A DNA stretch of 64,000 nt from Pelodiscus sinensis (lineage: Eukaryota > Chordata > Testudines > Trionychidae). Below, in pieces: positions 22,772-33,842 of this stretch (position 1 is its first letter; every line of letters begins with the position of its first letter). The stretch lies in the NCBI RefSeq assembly GCF_049634645.1, contig NC_134711.1:137538105-137602104 (forward strand). The letters are read 5' to 3'. A program made the translations under genes and the position numbers. The notes beneath the pieces were generated by a model. That model was not told where the DNA came from, did no database searches, and was given only the letters and a program-made list of their open reading frames with translations.

Positions 22772-23424
22772 TCTTTTTATACTCTTTTCTGTTCTACCTT
22801 TCTATTCTTCTACATGCCTTGCATTCCCCTTTTCCTGACTCAGAGGACTGCAACACCTTTGTGAATATGTACTCCTTGCTACGCTTTGGTCACTTTTCTA
22901 TCTGTCAGAGACACTGCACAGGTTTGTAGGAGGTGTCCCCTCAAGGCCACACTCGCAGAAGCGCAAGAAACAATACACAGAAGCAAGATTGTTAGTTCAT
23001 GAACAGAATTGCATCACTGCTCTAAATGACATATCTTGCAACATCCCAACCACATTGTCACTGTCTCTTGGCTAAGACATGTCTCATCTAACATCCTAAA
23101 TATAGGGGCAGTGGTTAAACTGTGATGATTCAAGGGTAGCAGAGCAGATAACTGAGTACATTATTGTAAGTTCTGCCACTATTTTCCACAGGCAAGAGGT
23201 CACTGAAGCTAATATCTCATTCCTGAGAGTAAGCAAGGTTGCATCTCCTGCATGCATACACTTCAGACCCAACCCCTGCTATTCACCAGTGTTCTGCTTT
23301 GGTCCCTGCACATGTGATTACTGATTGGCATGAGAAAGTTTCCTACAAAGGGGGAAGGAACAAAGCAGCTCTACCGAGGAAGGAGAGTAGAGGATTAGAA
23401 AGTACCTCGTGGAAAGTTTTCTAG

Positions 23425-23535
23425 AGATCTCTCTGGAGGATTACCACAACTAGAAGTGGGCTGTGCCCACGAAAGCTCGTGATACCATCTACATGTTTTG
23501 TTAGTCTATAAAGTGCTACTAGACTATTTGTTGTT
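23425..23535 (-). mobile_element. Penelope-like element terminal fragment (reverse)
   Basis: GAAGTGGGCTGTGCCCACGA, CATCTACATGTTTTGTTAG and GTGCTACTAGACTATTTGTT match the complement of the tail at 39813-39960. Confidence 0.75.
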
Positions 23536-23604
23536 TTTAAAGTTTATCACTAAATTTCCATGTGCATTAACACACTGTTCTGCTGCACTGTTAGCTACAC
23601 AGGG

Positions 23605-24480
23605 GAATCATAGAACTGGAAGGGACCTCAAGAAGTCATCAAGTCCAGTCCCCTGCCCTCACAGCAGGACCAAGCACCATCTAGATCCGTGGTCCCCAAC
23701 ACGGTGCCCGCGGGCGCCATGGCGCCCGCAGGGGCACTTGCATGCGCCCGCCAGGTGCTCGGGGGCTGGCCTGGCCCCGGGCACATGGCGCGACGCTTGC
23801 AGGGAGCGTCGGCCCCGGGCGAGCGGCGTTTGCGGGGGGAGGGGGGGGAGTGCCGGCCCTGGGCGCGCGGTGCTTGCGAGGGGGGAGGGGGAAGCGCCGG
23901 CCCCGACCCCGGGGCGCTTGCAGGGGGGAGGGGAAAGCGCCGGCCCTGGGCGCGCGGCGCTTGCAGGGTGCTTGCGGGGGGGCACCGGCCCCGGGCGCGT
24001 GGCTATGGGGGGTGCCCGGCCCCCCAGGCGCGTGGCTATGGGGGGGCCCCGGCCCCGGGCAAGCGGCTATGGGGGGGGGCTGCCCCCGGGCATGCACTTA
24101 TGGAGGGGGGGGCCGCCCCCGGCCGCGCAAGTGTCCCCGCCCCCTGGTGCCCGGCGGGCGAACGGCCACGCCCCCTGGTGCCCGACAACCTCAAAAGGTT
24201 GGGGACCACTGATCTAGACCATCCCTGACAGATGTCTCTCTAACCAGTTCTTAACTATCTCCAGTGACGGAGATTCCACAACCTCCATAGGCAATTTATT
24301 CCAGTGTTTAACCACGCTGACAGGAAGTTTTTCCTAATGTCCAGCCTAAACCTCCCTTGCTGCAGTTTAAGCCCATTGCTTCTTGTCCTATCATCAGAAG
24401 TCAAGAAGAACATTTTTTTCTCCCTCCTCCTTGTAACACAATGAGACACAGTTGTGTAAACTTCTAGACTTTCACCCACT
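23605..24480 (-). mobile_element. CR1-type LINE 3' end, split by a hAT
   Basis: AATCATAGAACTGGAAGGGA is the complement of the CR1 3' terminus. The rest resumes after the hAT with GACCATCCCTGACAGATG, CAATTTATTCCAGTGTTTAA and TTTTTCCTAATGTCCAGCC. The host is about 350 bp once the hAT is removed. It is better preserved than the other CR1 tails here, so probably younger. Confidence 0.9.
23687..24211. mobile_element. GC-rich hAT MITE nested in CR1
   Basis: 525 bp with ends CCGTGGTCCCCAAC and GTTGGGGACCACTG. Flanking 8-mers ATCTAGAT (23679-23686) and ATCTAGAC (24212-24219) agree at seven positions. The interior is very G+C rich and made of degenerate 30-43 bp tandem units carrying GCGCCGGCCC, GGGCGCGCGG and GCTTGCAGGG, drifting to CGTGGCTATGGGGGG units. 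Long ORFs on both strands come from this composition. Confidence 0.9.
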
Positions 24481-24716
24481 TCCACATAGCAAAGGAAAGT
24501 TAAATATCATATAACCAAGCAGCACTAATTCAAAAAGTTCACTTACCAGGAATCTCCTTGTTGGCTTCTTGCTCACCAGTGATGTGCTGCTGGGACTAGC
24601 TAGACACCTCCAGAGTAGAGAAGAGATCCTGACTAGCCAGCCCACTGGGCAACCCTGCTCTAGGCACCACATTATCCTCCAACTCCACTGCCTCCCCCAC
24701 AACTTCGTCCTCTGGG

Positions 24717-25154
24717 TTAGGCCAGCTTTCCGCCCCCTCCAGCCCAGCTGACGTATCCACAGGGTTCTTGGTGCTGGAGGTGGGTTGCTGTAACTGATAA
24801 TGTCCAGCTCCTTATACTGTAGCAGCAGCAGGTTTTCATTACTGCACTGGAGCAATACCTTTCCTCCCTTGCCTTCTGGCTCACCTGCCTCAACGCTGTC
24901 ATCTTTGCTAAGCAGTACACCGTGTTCTGATCATGGCCCTTTTCACACAAGCCACAAGAAATCTGCCTATAGGTATTAAATTCCAAAGGCTGGCGTGCAG
25001 TTGGGACTGCATAGCCTCTTCTCCCCATATACTGAGCAAATTCAAGAGCTCCACAGAGCCCTAAGCAAGAGGCTGTTTGCCAAGTGGAGTCACTGTGGTC
25101 AGCTGGGAGGTTGTGATGCTCTCCATGCCCAGCAAACAGGAAATGGGATTTCAA
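24717..25154 (-). pseudogene. Harbinger Myb/SANT-like DNA-binding protein, N-terminal domain
   Basis: This minus-strand piece carries FNTYRQISCGLCEKGHDQNT and then CLAKMTALRQVSQKAREE, the latter half of a trihelix/Myb-SANT domain of the kind in the second Harbinger protein, which recruits transposase to the ends in other vertebrate Harbingers. A frameshift near residue 110 moves the following block (KELDIISYSNPPPAP) to another frame, at about 24760-24830. The ORF is open but no longer collinear. Confidence 0.7.
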
Positions 25155-25397
25155 AAATTCCTGGGCCTTTAAAGAAAAATGGGTGATTTTTTTTTATCCA
25201 GCTGCAGGATGATGGAATTTGAACTGCTGACCAGAGTGGTCACATGGGTGTTATGGGACACCTTCTGGAGGCCATTTGCAGCGATAAAATCAAGCATGGT
25301 GTGTACACTGACACTTTATCAATAAAACTTTGCTGTAAAATTCCTGTCTCTCTCATCAAAGTTTTATTTTGTTGCCAAAACGGGAAAATTTTGTCAC

Positions 25398-25571
25398 GAG
25401 GGTTGCCAGGTGTCCGGTTTTGAACCGGACAGTCCAGTATTTGAGCTTTCTGTTTGGGAAACAAATTGAGAAAATATAAATGTCCAGTATTTTCTAAATA
25501 AGATGTAATGTAGATTGTGATTTCATGTCAAGTGTGTCCGGTATTTTTTTTGAAAACATCTGGCAACCCTA
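25398..25571. mobile_element. Short hAT-type MITE
   Basis: 174 bp with ends AGGGTTGCCAGGTGTCCGG and ATCTGGCAACCCTA, and a perfect 8-bp duplication TTTGTCAC (25390-25397 and 25572-25579). It sits in the right part of the Harbinger. Confidence 0.9.
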
Positions 25572-25610
25572 TTTGTCACCAAAAGTTTCACTGGCGTGTG
25601 TACACCTCCA

Positions 25611-26043
25611 GGCTGTCTCTACACTGGCACCCTTTTCAGTAAAAGGGATGCTAATGAGACACTTCGGAATTCCGCGGGGGATTTAAATATCCCCCGCAGC
25701 ATTTGCATGAACATGGCTGCCGCTTTTTTCCGGCTTGGGTTTTGCTGGAGAAAAGCGCCAGTCTAGACGGGATCTTGCGGAAAATAAGCCCTTTTCCAGA
25801 AGATACCTTATTCCAAGGGGGCAATCCACGTAGGAATAAGGGATCTTACGGAAAAGGGCTTATTTTCCGCAAGATCCCGTCTAGACTGGCGCTTTTCTCC
25901 GGCAAAACCCGAGCCGGAAAAAAGCGGCAGCCATGTTCATGGAAATGCTACGGGGGATATTTAAATCCCCCGCGGAATTTGCAATTCCAAAGTGTCTCAT
26001 TAGCATCCCTTTTACGGAAAAGGGTGCCAGTGTAGACACAGCC
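25611..26043. mobile_element. Foldback MITE, GGCTGTGTCTACACTGGCA family
   Basis: 433 bp with a perfect CCA duplication (25608-25610 and 26044-26046). Arms contain AAAAGGGATGCTAATGAGAC, TTTAAATATCCCCCGC and TTTTTTCCGGCT. It is close to 55048-55482 in length and sequence. Confidence 0.9.
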
Positions 26044-26106
26044 CCACAGTTTTGTCAAAAAGAACCCTGCCTTTTGCTGACAAAACTGTGCAATTTAGAA
26101 AAGGCC

Positions 26107-26237
26107 ATGTCTATACTAGAAACCTTACAGTGGTACAGCTGTACTGATGCAGCTGCTCCACAATATGCCAAAGAGAGAGAGCTCTACACTCCCAAGAAAT
26201 GTAAATATACTGACATTAGTTTGTAGTGTAGGGCAGG
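26107..26237 (+). mobile_element. Partial Harbinger-like MITE
   Basis: It opens GGCCATGTCTATACTAG, with CTTACAGTGGTACAGCTGTA and ACTGATGCAGCTG blocks, and is missing its right terminus (a worn TTTGTAGTGTAG near 26225). It abuts the end of the Harbinger. Confidence 0.5.
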
Positions 26238-26338
26238 GCTCAGGCCACTGTCCCCTTTCTCCCATTATGCTTTAATTATCTATAAACAGTGGCAGATTCA
26301 ACAGGAAAGACTGGCACCAGATGGCTTATTAGTTAAAG

Positions 26339-26827
26339 CAGGGGGGTCTCAAACTCCCCACCCACAGTCCATCTATGGCCAGAGCATATTTGCAATTTGT
26401 CCTAGGAGTCCCAGCAGTCTCAGATGTCCCAGATGTCCATCCCCATCCCCCAAATCCACCACTCCGTCTTCTCCTCATTGCACCCTGCCCCCCAAGGGAT
26501 GCAGTCTCTGGCAGTACTAGGGAGGCCTGGTGTGGGGCAGCAGCAGTGGAAGGCCCCACACACACACACTTTCCATAGCAGCAGGAGCCATGGGGAAGGG
26601 GAAGCAGAACCAGTGTGCTTGCTGAGTGCGCTCTGCTTCCCCACGGCGCTCGCTGTTTTGAGGATTGGGCATGCAGGGCCACCCACTGCTGCCGTCCTAT
26701 GCCAGGCCCCCCTCAGTAATCCCCAAGGCCACATCCCTTGGCAGATGGGGTGCAATGGGCGGAAAAGACCGGAAGGTGAGGTGAAAGGGCAGGGCTTGGA
26801 GGGTGGGACATGAGTTTGAAACCTTTG
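26339..26827. mobile_element. hAT-type element
   Basis: 489 bp with ends CAGGGGGGTCTCAAACTC and GAGTTTGAAACCTTTG. Flanking AGTTAAAG (26331-26338) and AGATACAG (26828-26835) agree at six positions. No transposase is readable. Confidence 0.7.
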
Positions 26828-26835
26828 AGATACAG

Positions 26836-27507
26836 CATTCTCCTGAGCAAGGAGACCCCTTTCCTTCCCTCAAACAGAAGGGGGGATGAAGTCAATGCTC
26901 TAACTCTTGGGCACAAAGCTAAAAGGTGAGAGCACAGTTTTGTATAGAGTGAGGCAGGTGCTTCACTTATTTGTACAAGAAATGCCTTAGGTACTTAATC
27001 TACCTGACTTCAGCAGAGGGGTCCCAGTTGTGGATCACAGGCAGAAAGAGGTATCGCCCTGGAGTCTGGACTTAGGTACCTATCGTCAAAAGAGGGGCAG
27101 AGCTTAGGACATATCCCTCTCATTTGCCACTTCCTAATAGCTAGCTTAGGCAGGAAGTCATCTAGTTTTTGCACATTCTAAGTCACCTGACTCTCTCCAT
27201 TCATTGTGTAGGCTTTGTGGAATACAGGGGGCATTCCAGTGATTTTCTAGGTGCCTAAAAGTTCGACACTGTCTGGGACACTGAGTATTGCCTAAGTCCC
27301 TTTGTGGATCTGGACCAAAATGTTTGGGCTGTGAGCCAAATAAAGGACTTTTCAGTCATACTATATCATCCCATACATGCAGCCCAGTTCTGCCTTCACT
27401 CTCACAGAACCTAAAGAACTTCACATCAGCTGCAGAAGCTCAACATCTCTAAAAACCAGGTTACTGATTTAGGGACCTAAATGTGGATATACACTTTAAG
27501 CACCCAT
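26836..27507. other. Unassigned sequence with a decayed MITE half
   Basis: About 27060-27310 has GGTACCTATC and GGTGCCTAAAAG pieces like the MITE at 9975-10178, too worn to bound. No exon was seen. Confidence 0.4.
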
Positions 27508-28217
27508 TGCCTTGTCTGGACTAACACGTTAGGTCAACATAAGGCAGCTACATTAAAATGTCACTTGCTTACTCTGCCGGCTTAATAACTCCACCTTTGC
27601 GAGAGGCATAAAAATCAATGTCAATGTAGTTAAGCGGATGCAGTGTTAGTGTAGGCATTGTGGGTACGTCTACACTACAACGTTAATTCGAACTAACTTA
27701 GTTCGAATTAGTTAATTCGAACTAAGCTAATTTGAACTAACGCGTCTAGAACTAAAAACTAGTTCGAATTAGCGTTTTGCTAATTCGAACTAGCAAGTCC
27801 ACATTGAGTGGACCCTGAACAGGGCTTAAGGATGGCCGGAAGCAGTGCCGGCAGGGCATCAGAGGAGGACTTAGAGCGTGGAGATGCTGACTCAGGCTAG
27901 CCGAGGGCTGCGCTTAAAGGGTCCCGACCCCCACCCCGGACAGACAGTTCTCAGGGGTGCCCCGCTTGCAAAGCAGTCCTGGCTTGGAGTGCCCGGAGTA
28001 CCCACACTGGGCACATCACACCACTCGGCCATCAGCCCGGCTGCACTTGCCGCAGGCTGCCATCTGGGGAGAGGGAGCAATCGGGGGGGCTGCAGGAGAG
28101 CTTCCACCCCCAGAAGCCTGCAGAGCCAGCCCAGTCCTCCCCATCAGGGGCTCGTGCCCCATTCCTCCCTCACCTCCTTCCACTTACCCTTCCCTAGCCC
28201 CCCTTCTTATTGATGTA

Positions 28218-28262
28218 CAAAATAAAGATAACGTTTCTTCCAACATTGACTCTGTCTTTATT
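28218..28262. terminator. Convergent poly(A) signals in E1
   Basis: AATAAA on + near 28221 (ACAAAATAAAGATAAC) and TTTATT, an AATAAA on -, near 28257. The counterpart in E2 is at 36452-36498. They mark the junction of the lost transposase gene and the Myb-like gene. Confidence 0.55.
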
Positions 28263-28331
28263 GAAGAAAACTGGGGGAGACTGGGAAAAGGAGGTGGGAG
28301 AGGGGAAGAGAAAGGCTGGGAGAGGAGAGGG

Positions 28332-28895
28332 CAACTAACATGATCAGGGGTTGGGAACAGGTCCCAGATGAAGAGAGGCTACAGAGACTGGGACTGTTCA
28401 GCTTAGAAAAGAGGAGATGGAGCGGGGACAGGATAGAGGTCTCTAAAAGCAGGGGTTGGGTGGAGAGGGTGCATTCATAAAAGTTCTTCATGAGTTCCCC
28501 TAAAGAAGGACTAGAGGACACCAAAGGAAAGGAATGGGTAGCAGGCTTGAAACTAGTAAGAGAAAGTTGTTCTTCCCAAAGCAAAGAGTTAACCTGTGGA
28601 ACTCCTTGCTGCAGGAGGCTGTGAAGGCTACAACTAGAACAGAGTTGAAAGGGAAGTGAGATCAAGTCATGGAGGTTGGGTCCATGGAGTAGTCTTAGCC
28701 AGGGGGTAGGAGTGGTGTTCCTGCCCAAAGTTTGTGGAAGGCTGGAGAGGGATGGCATGAGACAAATGGCTTGGTCACTGTCTTTGATCCATCCCCTCCA
28801 GGGTCCCTAGGGTTGGCCGCTGTCGGCAGACAGGCTACTGGGCTAGATGGACCTTTGGTCTGACCCAGGACGGCCATTGTAAGCTCAGGGCTCAG
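28332..28895 (+). mobile_element. CR1-type LINE 3' piece inside E1
   Basis: GAAGAGAGGCTACAGAGACT, GGAACTCCTTGCTGCAGGAG, GGTTGGCCGCTGTCGGCAGA and GGGCTAGATGGACCTTTGGT follow CR1 order on +. It interrupts the Myb-like gene after the segment equal to RLKIK of E3. The same piece at the same junctions is in E2. Confidence 0.85.
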
Positions 28896-28899
28896 GGGC

Positions 28900-29290
28900 G
28901 GGGGTCGCAGTGGACCCCCTTGATTTTCATGCACACCTGCTCCTGGGTGGCCAGGCTGGCAGCTCTCCTGCCCTAGACGGCCACTTTCCTGTGCCTAGTG
29001 CGGAGATCGTGGACGAGGTCCACGATGTCCGCACTAGCCCAGGAAGGTGCCCGCCTCTTGCGGTCCAGGGCAAGCTCCCGGGAGCCGCCAGTCTGGTCCC
29101 GGGAAGAGGGGGTGGGCTGGGGGACATCGGGTGGGTGGCTCTGTGCCGTGCCAGGTGCAGGGTCTGCTGGCTGGGTGCTGGCAGGCTTGCACCTGGCACG
29201 AGCACCGTAGCCAGCCCGTGCCCCTTTAAGGGGTCCGGGGCCGGGAGGGGGGCATAGAGTTTCCCTGGTGTTGGCCAGAGTGGCCACCAG
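28900..29290 (-). pseudogene. Myb/SANT-like protein remnant in E1
   Basis: Minus-strand frames preserve short blocks (APSWASADIVDLVHDLR at about 29040) that match the start of the domain in the open ORF of E3. The rest is lost to frameshifts and to the CR1 insertion. Confidence 0.7.
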
Positions 29291-29700
29291 GGAAACCTGG
29301 GGAGGGCTAGCCTCCCACTAGTTCGAATTAAGGGGCTACACATCCCTTAATTCGAACTAGTAAGTTCGAACTAGGCTTAATCCTCGTAAAATGAGGTTTT
29401 CCTAGTTCGAACTAAGCGCTCCGCTAGTTCGATTCAAATTTGAACTAGCGGAGCGCTAGTGTAGCGGCTATGAATGTTAGTTCGAACTAACGTCCGTTAG
29501 TTCGAACTAACATTGTAGTATAGACATACCCTGTGTAACATTGACGGTTACTGCCTTTCCGAAGCTGTTGCACAGTGCCTCCCACCGAGAGTGAAATCAG
29601 TGCAAGAACTCTAAGCATAGTGTGGACATGCAAAAGTGATTTCTTTATGGCAGTGGCTGTATGTTGTCATAATTCTGTAGTGCAGATATACCTTAAGTTG

Positions 29701-30380
29701 AAAATGTTGGCTCTGATATTATGTATTGCGTATCTAGTGAAATTCTCAGCCATGTAAAGCTGAGGCATGCTTAGGTCCCATTTCCTTCATTTGATGATTC
29801 CCTTTTTATTAATAAACATAGCTTTATTTGACATCCCAGAACTGGGCTGATTGACTGTACCAAGACAAACACTGGCAGGCCCTGCAGAGAAAATAAGCTA
29901 ATAATTGTATCTCAAGGAAGCAAAATTAGGCAGACTATCCACTTGGTACAAAGCAAGAGTACTTTATTACTCATCCCCAAAAGCAGTGGGAAATATGATT
30001 TTGGTCCCTTAGGCCACAGGCCATAAGGTCTGAGGCATTCCAAGACTGGTTATCATACAATTTAGAAGTAAGCATGTGTGGAGGTATCTGGGAGTGACTC
30101 TGAATGTTCTCAGATTTAAGGGCATGTTGTTGACATTCTAATTTTATGCTCAGTTGCTATAATTATTTTAACATTCATGAGTGCAGCAAGTCATACCAGG
30201 CTTATTTGTTGCTCTTATCTCACAGCCAGGGGCAGGAGGGAGAGAAGCACCTAAGGATTTATCTACACTACAGGTTATATCAATATAACTTATGTATATG
30301 TGTATTCACAGCATAACTGTGAATAAGTCAGCTCTGTGAGCTATGTAAGTTGCACTGACTAACCACTGGTGTGCACAGCC
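29701..30380. other. Unassigned sequence
   Basis: No exon or bounded repeat was recognised. Confidence 0.5.
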
Positions 30381-30388
30381 CTGTCTCA

Positions 30389-30630
30389 GGGCTTGTCTCC
30401 ACTACATAGTGGATCAACATAGTTGCTGCTTAGACACAATAAATCAACCTCTGAGCACTCTCCCATCGACTCCAATACTCCACCAGGAGGAGAAGAGTAG
30501 GCAGAATTGATGAAAGAGCAGCCCCCACCAACCTTACTGCATGCAAGATGCCACAATAAGTAGGTCTAAGTACATCAGCTTCAACTACATTATTTGTGTA
30601 GCTTGAAGTTGTGTATCATAGAGTAGACTA
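30389..30630. mobile_element. Worn Harbinger-like MITE
   Basis: GGGCTTGTCTCCACTACATA at the left and an AGAGTAGACTAGGC worn end near 30630. The interior CTCTCCCATCGACTCCAATA resembles the MITE at 9512. Confidence 0.5.
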
Positions 30631-30655
30631 GGCATCAGCAGGAGAGCTTCTCTCG

Positions 30656-30890
30656 GGGTACATCTACACTGCATGGTTATTTCAAGATACCTCTGGTATT
30701 CCAAAATAGCTATCCTGTGTCTACTCAAGCCACCCATTATTTCAAAAAATATTTCGCTATTTCGCCATCCCCATAAACCCCATATCGCACGAGGGATAAG
30801 AGATGGCTCAAAATAGTGTGTTATTTTGAAATCTGCATAGCACAAATTGTGTATCTTATTTTGAGTTTAGGGTGCTATGTACACGCACCC
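30656..30890. mobile_element. Harbinger-like MITE
   Basis: 235 bp with ends GGGTACATCTACACTGCA and GCTATGTACACGCACCC. TCG precedes and TCA follows. Internal TATTTCAAAATA-type blocks are shared with 33417-33839 and 37336-37623. Confidence 0.7.
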
Positions 30891-31530
30891 TCAGGGAATA
30901 CCCATCGCTTCTCATGGAGGTGCATCAATGTAGTGCTTCTAGGGTAAAATAGTCCTAATAGTCTATCATCAGTACAATGACGCTTTGCTACAGAAAGAGG
31001 GGGAGACAGACAGCACTAGCCTCCCTCCCCACCCAGTGGTATTTTAGTCTCTTTGGTGGGAGAATGGTAGATTTTAGTCCCTGGTTTGGGAACTCTCTGC
31101 TTGGAGCTCCATTGAGTACATGGTGGAGATACCCAACACACACAGCTGATACAGGGCAATCATGGCACATGTATTTTTGATCCCGAAACTCTAAAAATAA
31201 ACCCTTTTCTAAAAATGCTAGCAAAGATAAATGAAAAACAAATAATTTTAAACAGTCTAATAACCTGCCATATCCACTAAAGAGGGCAGGCTCAAATTAA
31301 AGAAAAAGAATGCTTTTCACTCTTCCTGAGCTCAGCAAACATGAGCATAGCTTTGCCAAGCAGGTGGGTGATCGATTTAGGTGCAGTTACAGATGGCCAG
31401 CAAAACAAACAAACCAAACCAAACCAAACCAAACCATATTGGTCTGTGTCTTTTATTTACCAAGCATTGATCTTTGGAGGGGAGCTGTGCAAAATAATGG
31501 ATTGTTGGTTCAAAGAGCAAACTGACACTT
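30891..31530. other. Unassigned sequence with (AACCA)n tract
   Basis: The simple repeat AAACC/AACCA lies at about 31405-31435. Nothing else was identified. Confidence 0.5.
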
Positions 31531-31990
31531 GAAGGGAAAATTAAATTCAACCTAAAATAATTTTTAAAAATATTTTGTTAATTGAAATACTCAAAAAGTA
31601 AACATTATTTGAAACCAGCTGAAGTGTTTGGGTTTGATGTGAATTGAACAATTTTGGAGTTTTTCAAATTTGTTTTTAGTTGACCAAAATATTTTAGTTG
31701 GCTAGAAATAAGTTTTTCAATTCAGTTGTTTTCAGGCATTTTTTGTTGTTGAGGATTTTTTGGCCAAATTGAATTTGAAATGTTGTTTTGGAAAGCAAAG
31801 TCAAAATAAAATATTTCCTCTTATTTTCAAAATGAAACATCTTGAAACAAAAAAGTCAAAATGAAATGTTTTGACTTTTTTTAAAAAAACAGATTTTTTT
31901 TCCCCTTGGCTGCAATTATTAATCAAATTCCACGAGAATTGAAACATGGTTTCTGAGCACCAATAAAATAAAATAAAACAAATATAAAAA
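31530..31990. repeat. AT-rich degenerate repeat, TTTTGA/TCAAAA type
   Basis: Repeated TCAAAATGAAA and TTTTGACTTTTTT words on both strands. A similar stretch is at 46370-46800, so both may be copies of one old repeat. The class is unknown. Confidence 0.4.
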
Positions 31991-33324
31991 TGGCTCTAGT
32001 TCAGAGGAGGCTTGAAAGTCAGCCTTCCTGCCATCCAACATTATTTTTTACAATAGAAGAAATTAAGGTTCTAATAGTCCATTTGTTGCTGAGAAAGTCC
32101 AGGAGAACTGATAGTATTAACACCAGAGACACGAGAAAGGTAAAACCCAGCTCAGTGAGAGGAAGGGGTTTGCATTCAGATAGCATTTAAAACTCCTTGT
32201 GCTGAATTCTGCAAACATTTATTCAGGCACACACCCTTTTCAATGGATTTTGCATCCCCGTAAGTGTGAGCATTTGGCCCTTTGTAGTTTTTGACACCTG
32301 AATGAATTGTAGTGTCATTTTTACATAAGAAACTACAAAAAATAGGAAACCCTCTTTTTTAGCCCTTTGCATTAATTGTCTTATTTGATTTCACTTTAAG
32401 GCCTCACAAACATAAACAAGGAGAACTCCTCTCCTCTTGCAAGCACTGAGTCTGTGTACAACAAAGTAAAAATTCTGTTAAACCCAGCATCAATTTATGA
32501 AACCATCGCAATCAGTGTTCCATGTGTAACCGTTCTGCAAGGTGAAGCCAGAAGCAGTCAGGGCCAGATTCAAAATCTAGGGGTTCCTCTACATGCATCT
32601 AACATAGAACTGGCTCAAGTCCCCACCCAGTAACCTGGGAAATTCACACACTATTTCTGGGTGCCTCTGGGAGGCAACGCTTCTTCACTAGCAAGCATAG
32701 TGTCTGTGTGTAGAAAATGTAATAAAAGCGAGGGAAGTAACTTGGCATTAATTTGAAAAACACCACAGAATTCATTAAAAAATAAATAAAAGTTCCACGC
32801 CAAATAGGTTGGGCAATGTCCTTTTGCCCTTAAGTTCTTAAGTCTAGCAATCTAAAAGTCCCCTTCACATACCCAACCCTTTTCTTCACCCTACTTACAG
32901 TTGCTGCCCTTGGTCAGAGCAGACCCAAAGTTCAGAGATGAATCCACAGAGTTTACCTCCCATCATGAGTATGTGGGGAAAGAGGTAGGAGGCATCTTAC
33001 TCACTCCATTGTTCACTCGCTATCTGCCTGCTTACTTCTCTCTGGCGCTGCTCTGCTGGCCATTTGTCACCACTCATTGCCATAGCTCTGCTGGCTACTC
33101 ATCACATCTCTTCACCAGTGCTGGTTCTCAGTCATCATCTGCTGCCATCCATTTCTTGGTTGTGACTTCGCCCATCAATCTCAAATAATTTCAGCTCTCA
33201 GTGATTTCAGCTTTTAGCAAGCATGGTAGGAGAAACACAACTCCAACACAATTAACATAAGAAAAGAGGGTCATACAATTGACAAGTAAATGCTTTTTGC
33301 TGTTCTACATGTCTTGGATTCTGT
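31991..33324. other. Unassigned sequence
   Basis: An open stretch at 32901-33188 gives 95 codons with no recognisable domain. No element was bounded. Confidence 0.5.
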
Positions 33325-33413
33325 TATTTCCACCCCAACTCATCCGATGAAGTGGGTTTTACTCTAGAACCCTCATGATTCTCTATATATTTTTCTTAGT
33401 CTCTAAGGGTGCG
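33325..33413 (-). mobile_element. Penelope-like tail interrupted by a MITE
   Basis: CCGATGAAGTGGGTTTTACT and TTAGTCTCTAAGG are the complement of the tail at 19004. The MITE at 33417 cuts it at CTCTAA. Confidence 0.65.
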
Positions 33414-33416
33414 TCT

Positions 33417-33839
33417 ACACTGCACCATTATTTCGAGATAGCTAGTGTTATTTCGAAATAACAGTGCAAGTCTCTACACAGCCATTACATTATTTTAAAA
33501 TAATTTCAGAATAACAGACGGCTTATTCTGAAATCTTTAAACCTTATTCTACAAGGAATAACACCTATTCTGAAATAGCTATTTTGAAATAAGGTATGTG
33601 TAGATGCTCCATCTCTGCTATTTTGAAATAGCCCTTTGTCAGGGCCATTCTAAATTATTCCTCCCCAGTGCCTCCTGGGGGCTTTAAACCGAGCTAGCAT
33701 GTCTACATTAGGGAAACCTGCCTCGGACTGATTTTGAGGCTTCCCTGGAGCGTAGACATGCTATTTCAAAATAAGATATTTCAGAATAACTAATCTGGAA
33801 TATTTTATTTTGAAATTAGTGTGCAGTGTAGATGTACCC
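33417..33839. mobile_element. Harbinger-like MITE
   Basis: 423 bp with ends GGGTGCGTCTACACTGCACC and CAGTGTAGATGTACCC. It has a perfect TAA duplication (33414-33416 and 33840-33842), the classic PIF/Harbinger target. Blocks are built on TATTTCGAAATA. Confidence 0.9.
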
Positions 33840-33842
33840 TAA

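Larger units (their letters stand above)
20404..26107. mobile_element. Decayed autonomous-type PIF/Harbinger transposon with nested insertions
   Basis: The left end GGTCTTGTCTACACTAGAGA and the right end, whose complement is GGCCTTTTCTAAATTG followed by TTTTGTCAGCAAAAG, match across about 40 bp (the left arm also has TTATTGACAAAAGC). Inside are a transposase remnant on + (about 20740-22230) and a Myb/SANT-like gene in two pieces on - (25154 down to 22529), converging on paired poly(A) signals near 22410-22446. Later insertions are a MITE (21600), a Penelope tail (23425), a CR1 (23605) with a hAT inside it (23687), a hAT (25398) and a MITE (25611). No clean TSD is visible at the outer ends. 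Confidence 0.75.
27662..29531. mobile_element. Harbinger derivative E1 (composite with CR1 piece)
   Basis: 1870 bp with ends GGGTACGTCTACACTACAAC and GTAGTATAGACATACCC. It has a perfect TGT duplication (27659-27661 and 29532-29534). Both arms are rich in TTCGAA and TAGTTCGAACTA. The interior holds convergent poly(A) signals, a CR1 piece (28332-28895) and a Myb/SANT-like gene remnant on the minus strand. Copy E2 at 35325-37053 has the same layout in reverse orientation. No transposase domain remains. Confidence 0.9.
27508..29700. mobile_element. Older Harbinger-like MITE split by the element at 27662
   Basis: Left part about 27508-27661 (CCTTGTCTGGACTAACACG) and right part about 29532-29700 (AGTGCAGATATACC terminus). 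Removing the insert and one TGT restores GCATTGTGTAACATTG. Confidence 0.6.

Noticed and set aside
23498..24217. 239-codon + strand ORF and long ORFs on other frames here
   Set aside because: They lie in the GC-rich tandem interior of a hAT MITE; all six frames are open for compositional reasons.
28258..28758. 166-codon minus-strand ORF
   Set aside because: It lies antisense to the CR1 piece in E1; a matching but differently broken ORF is in E2, so it is a by-product.
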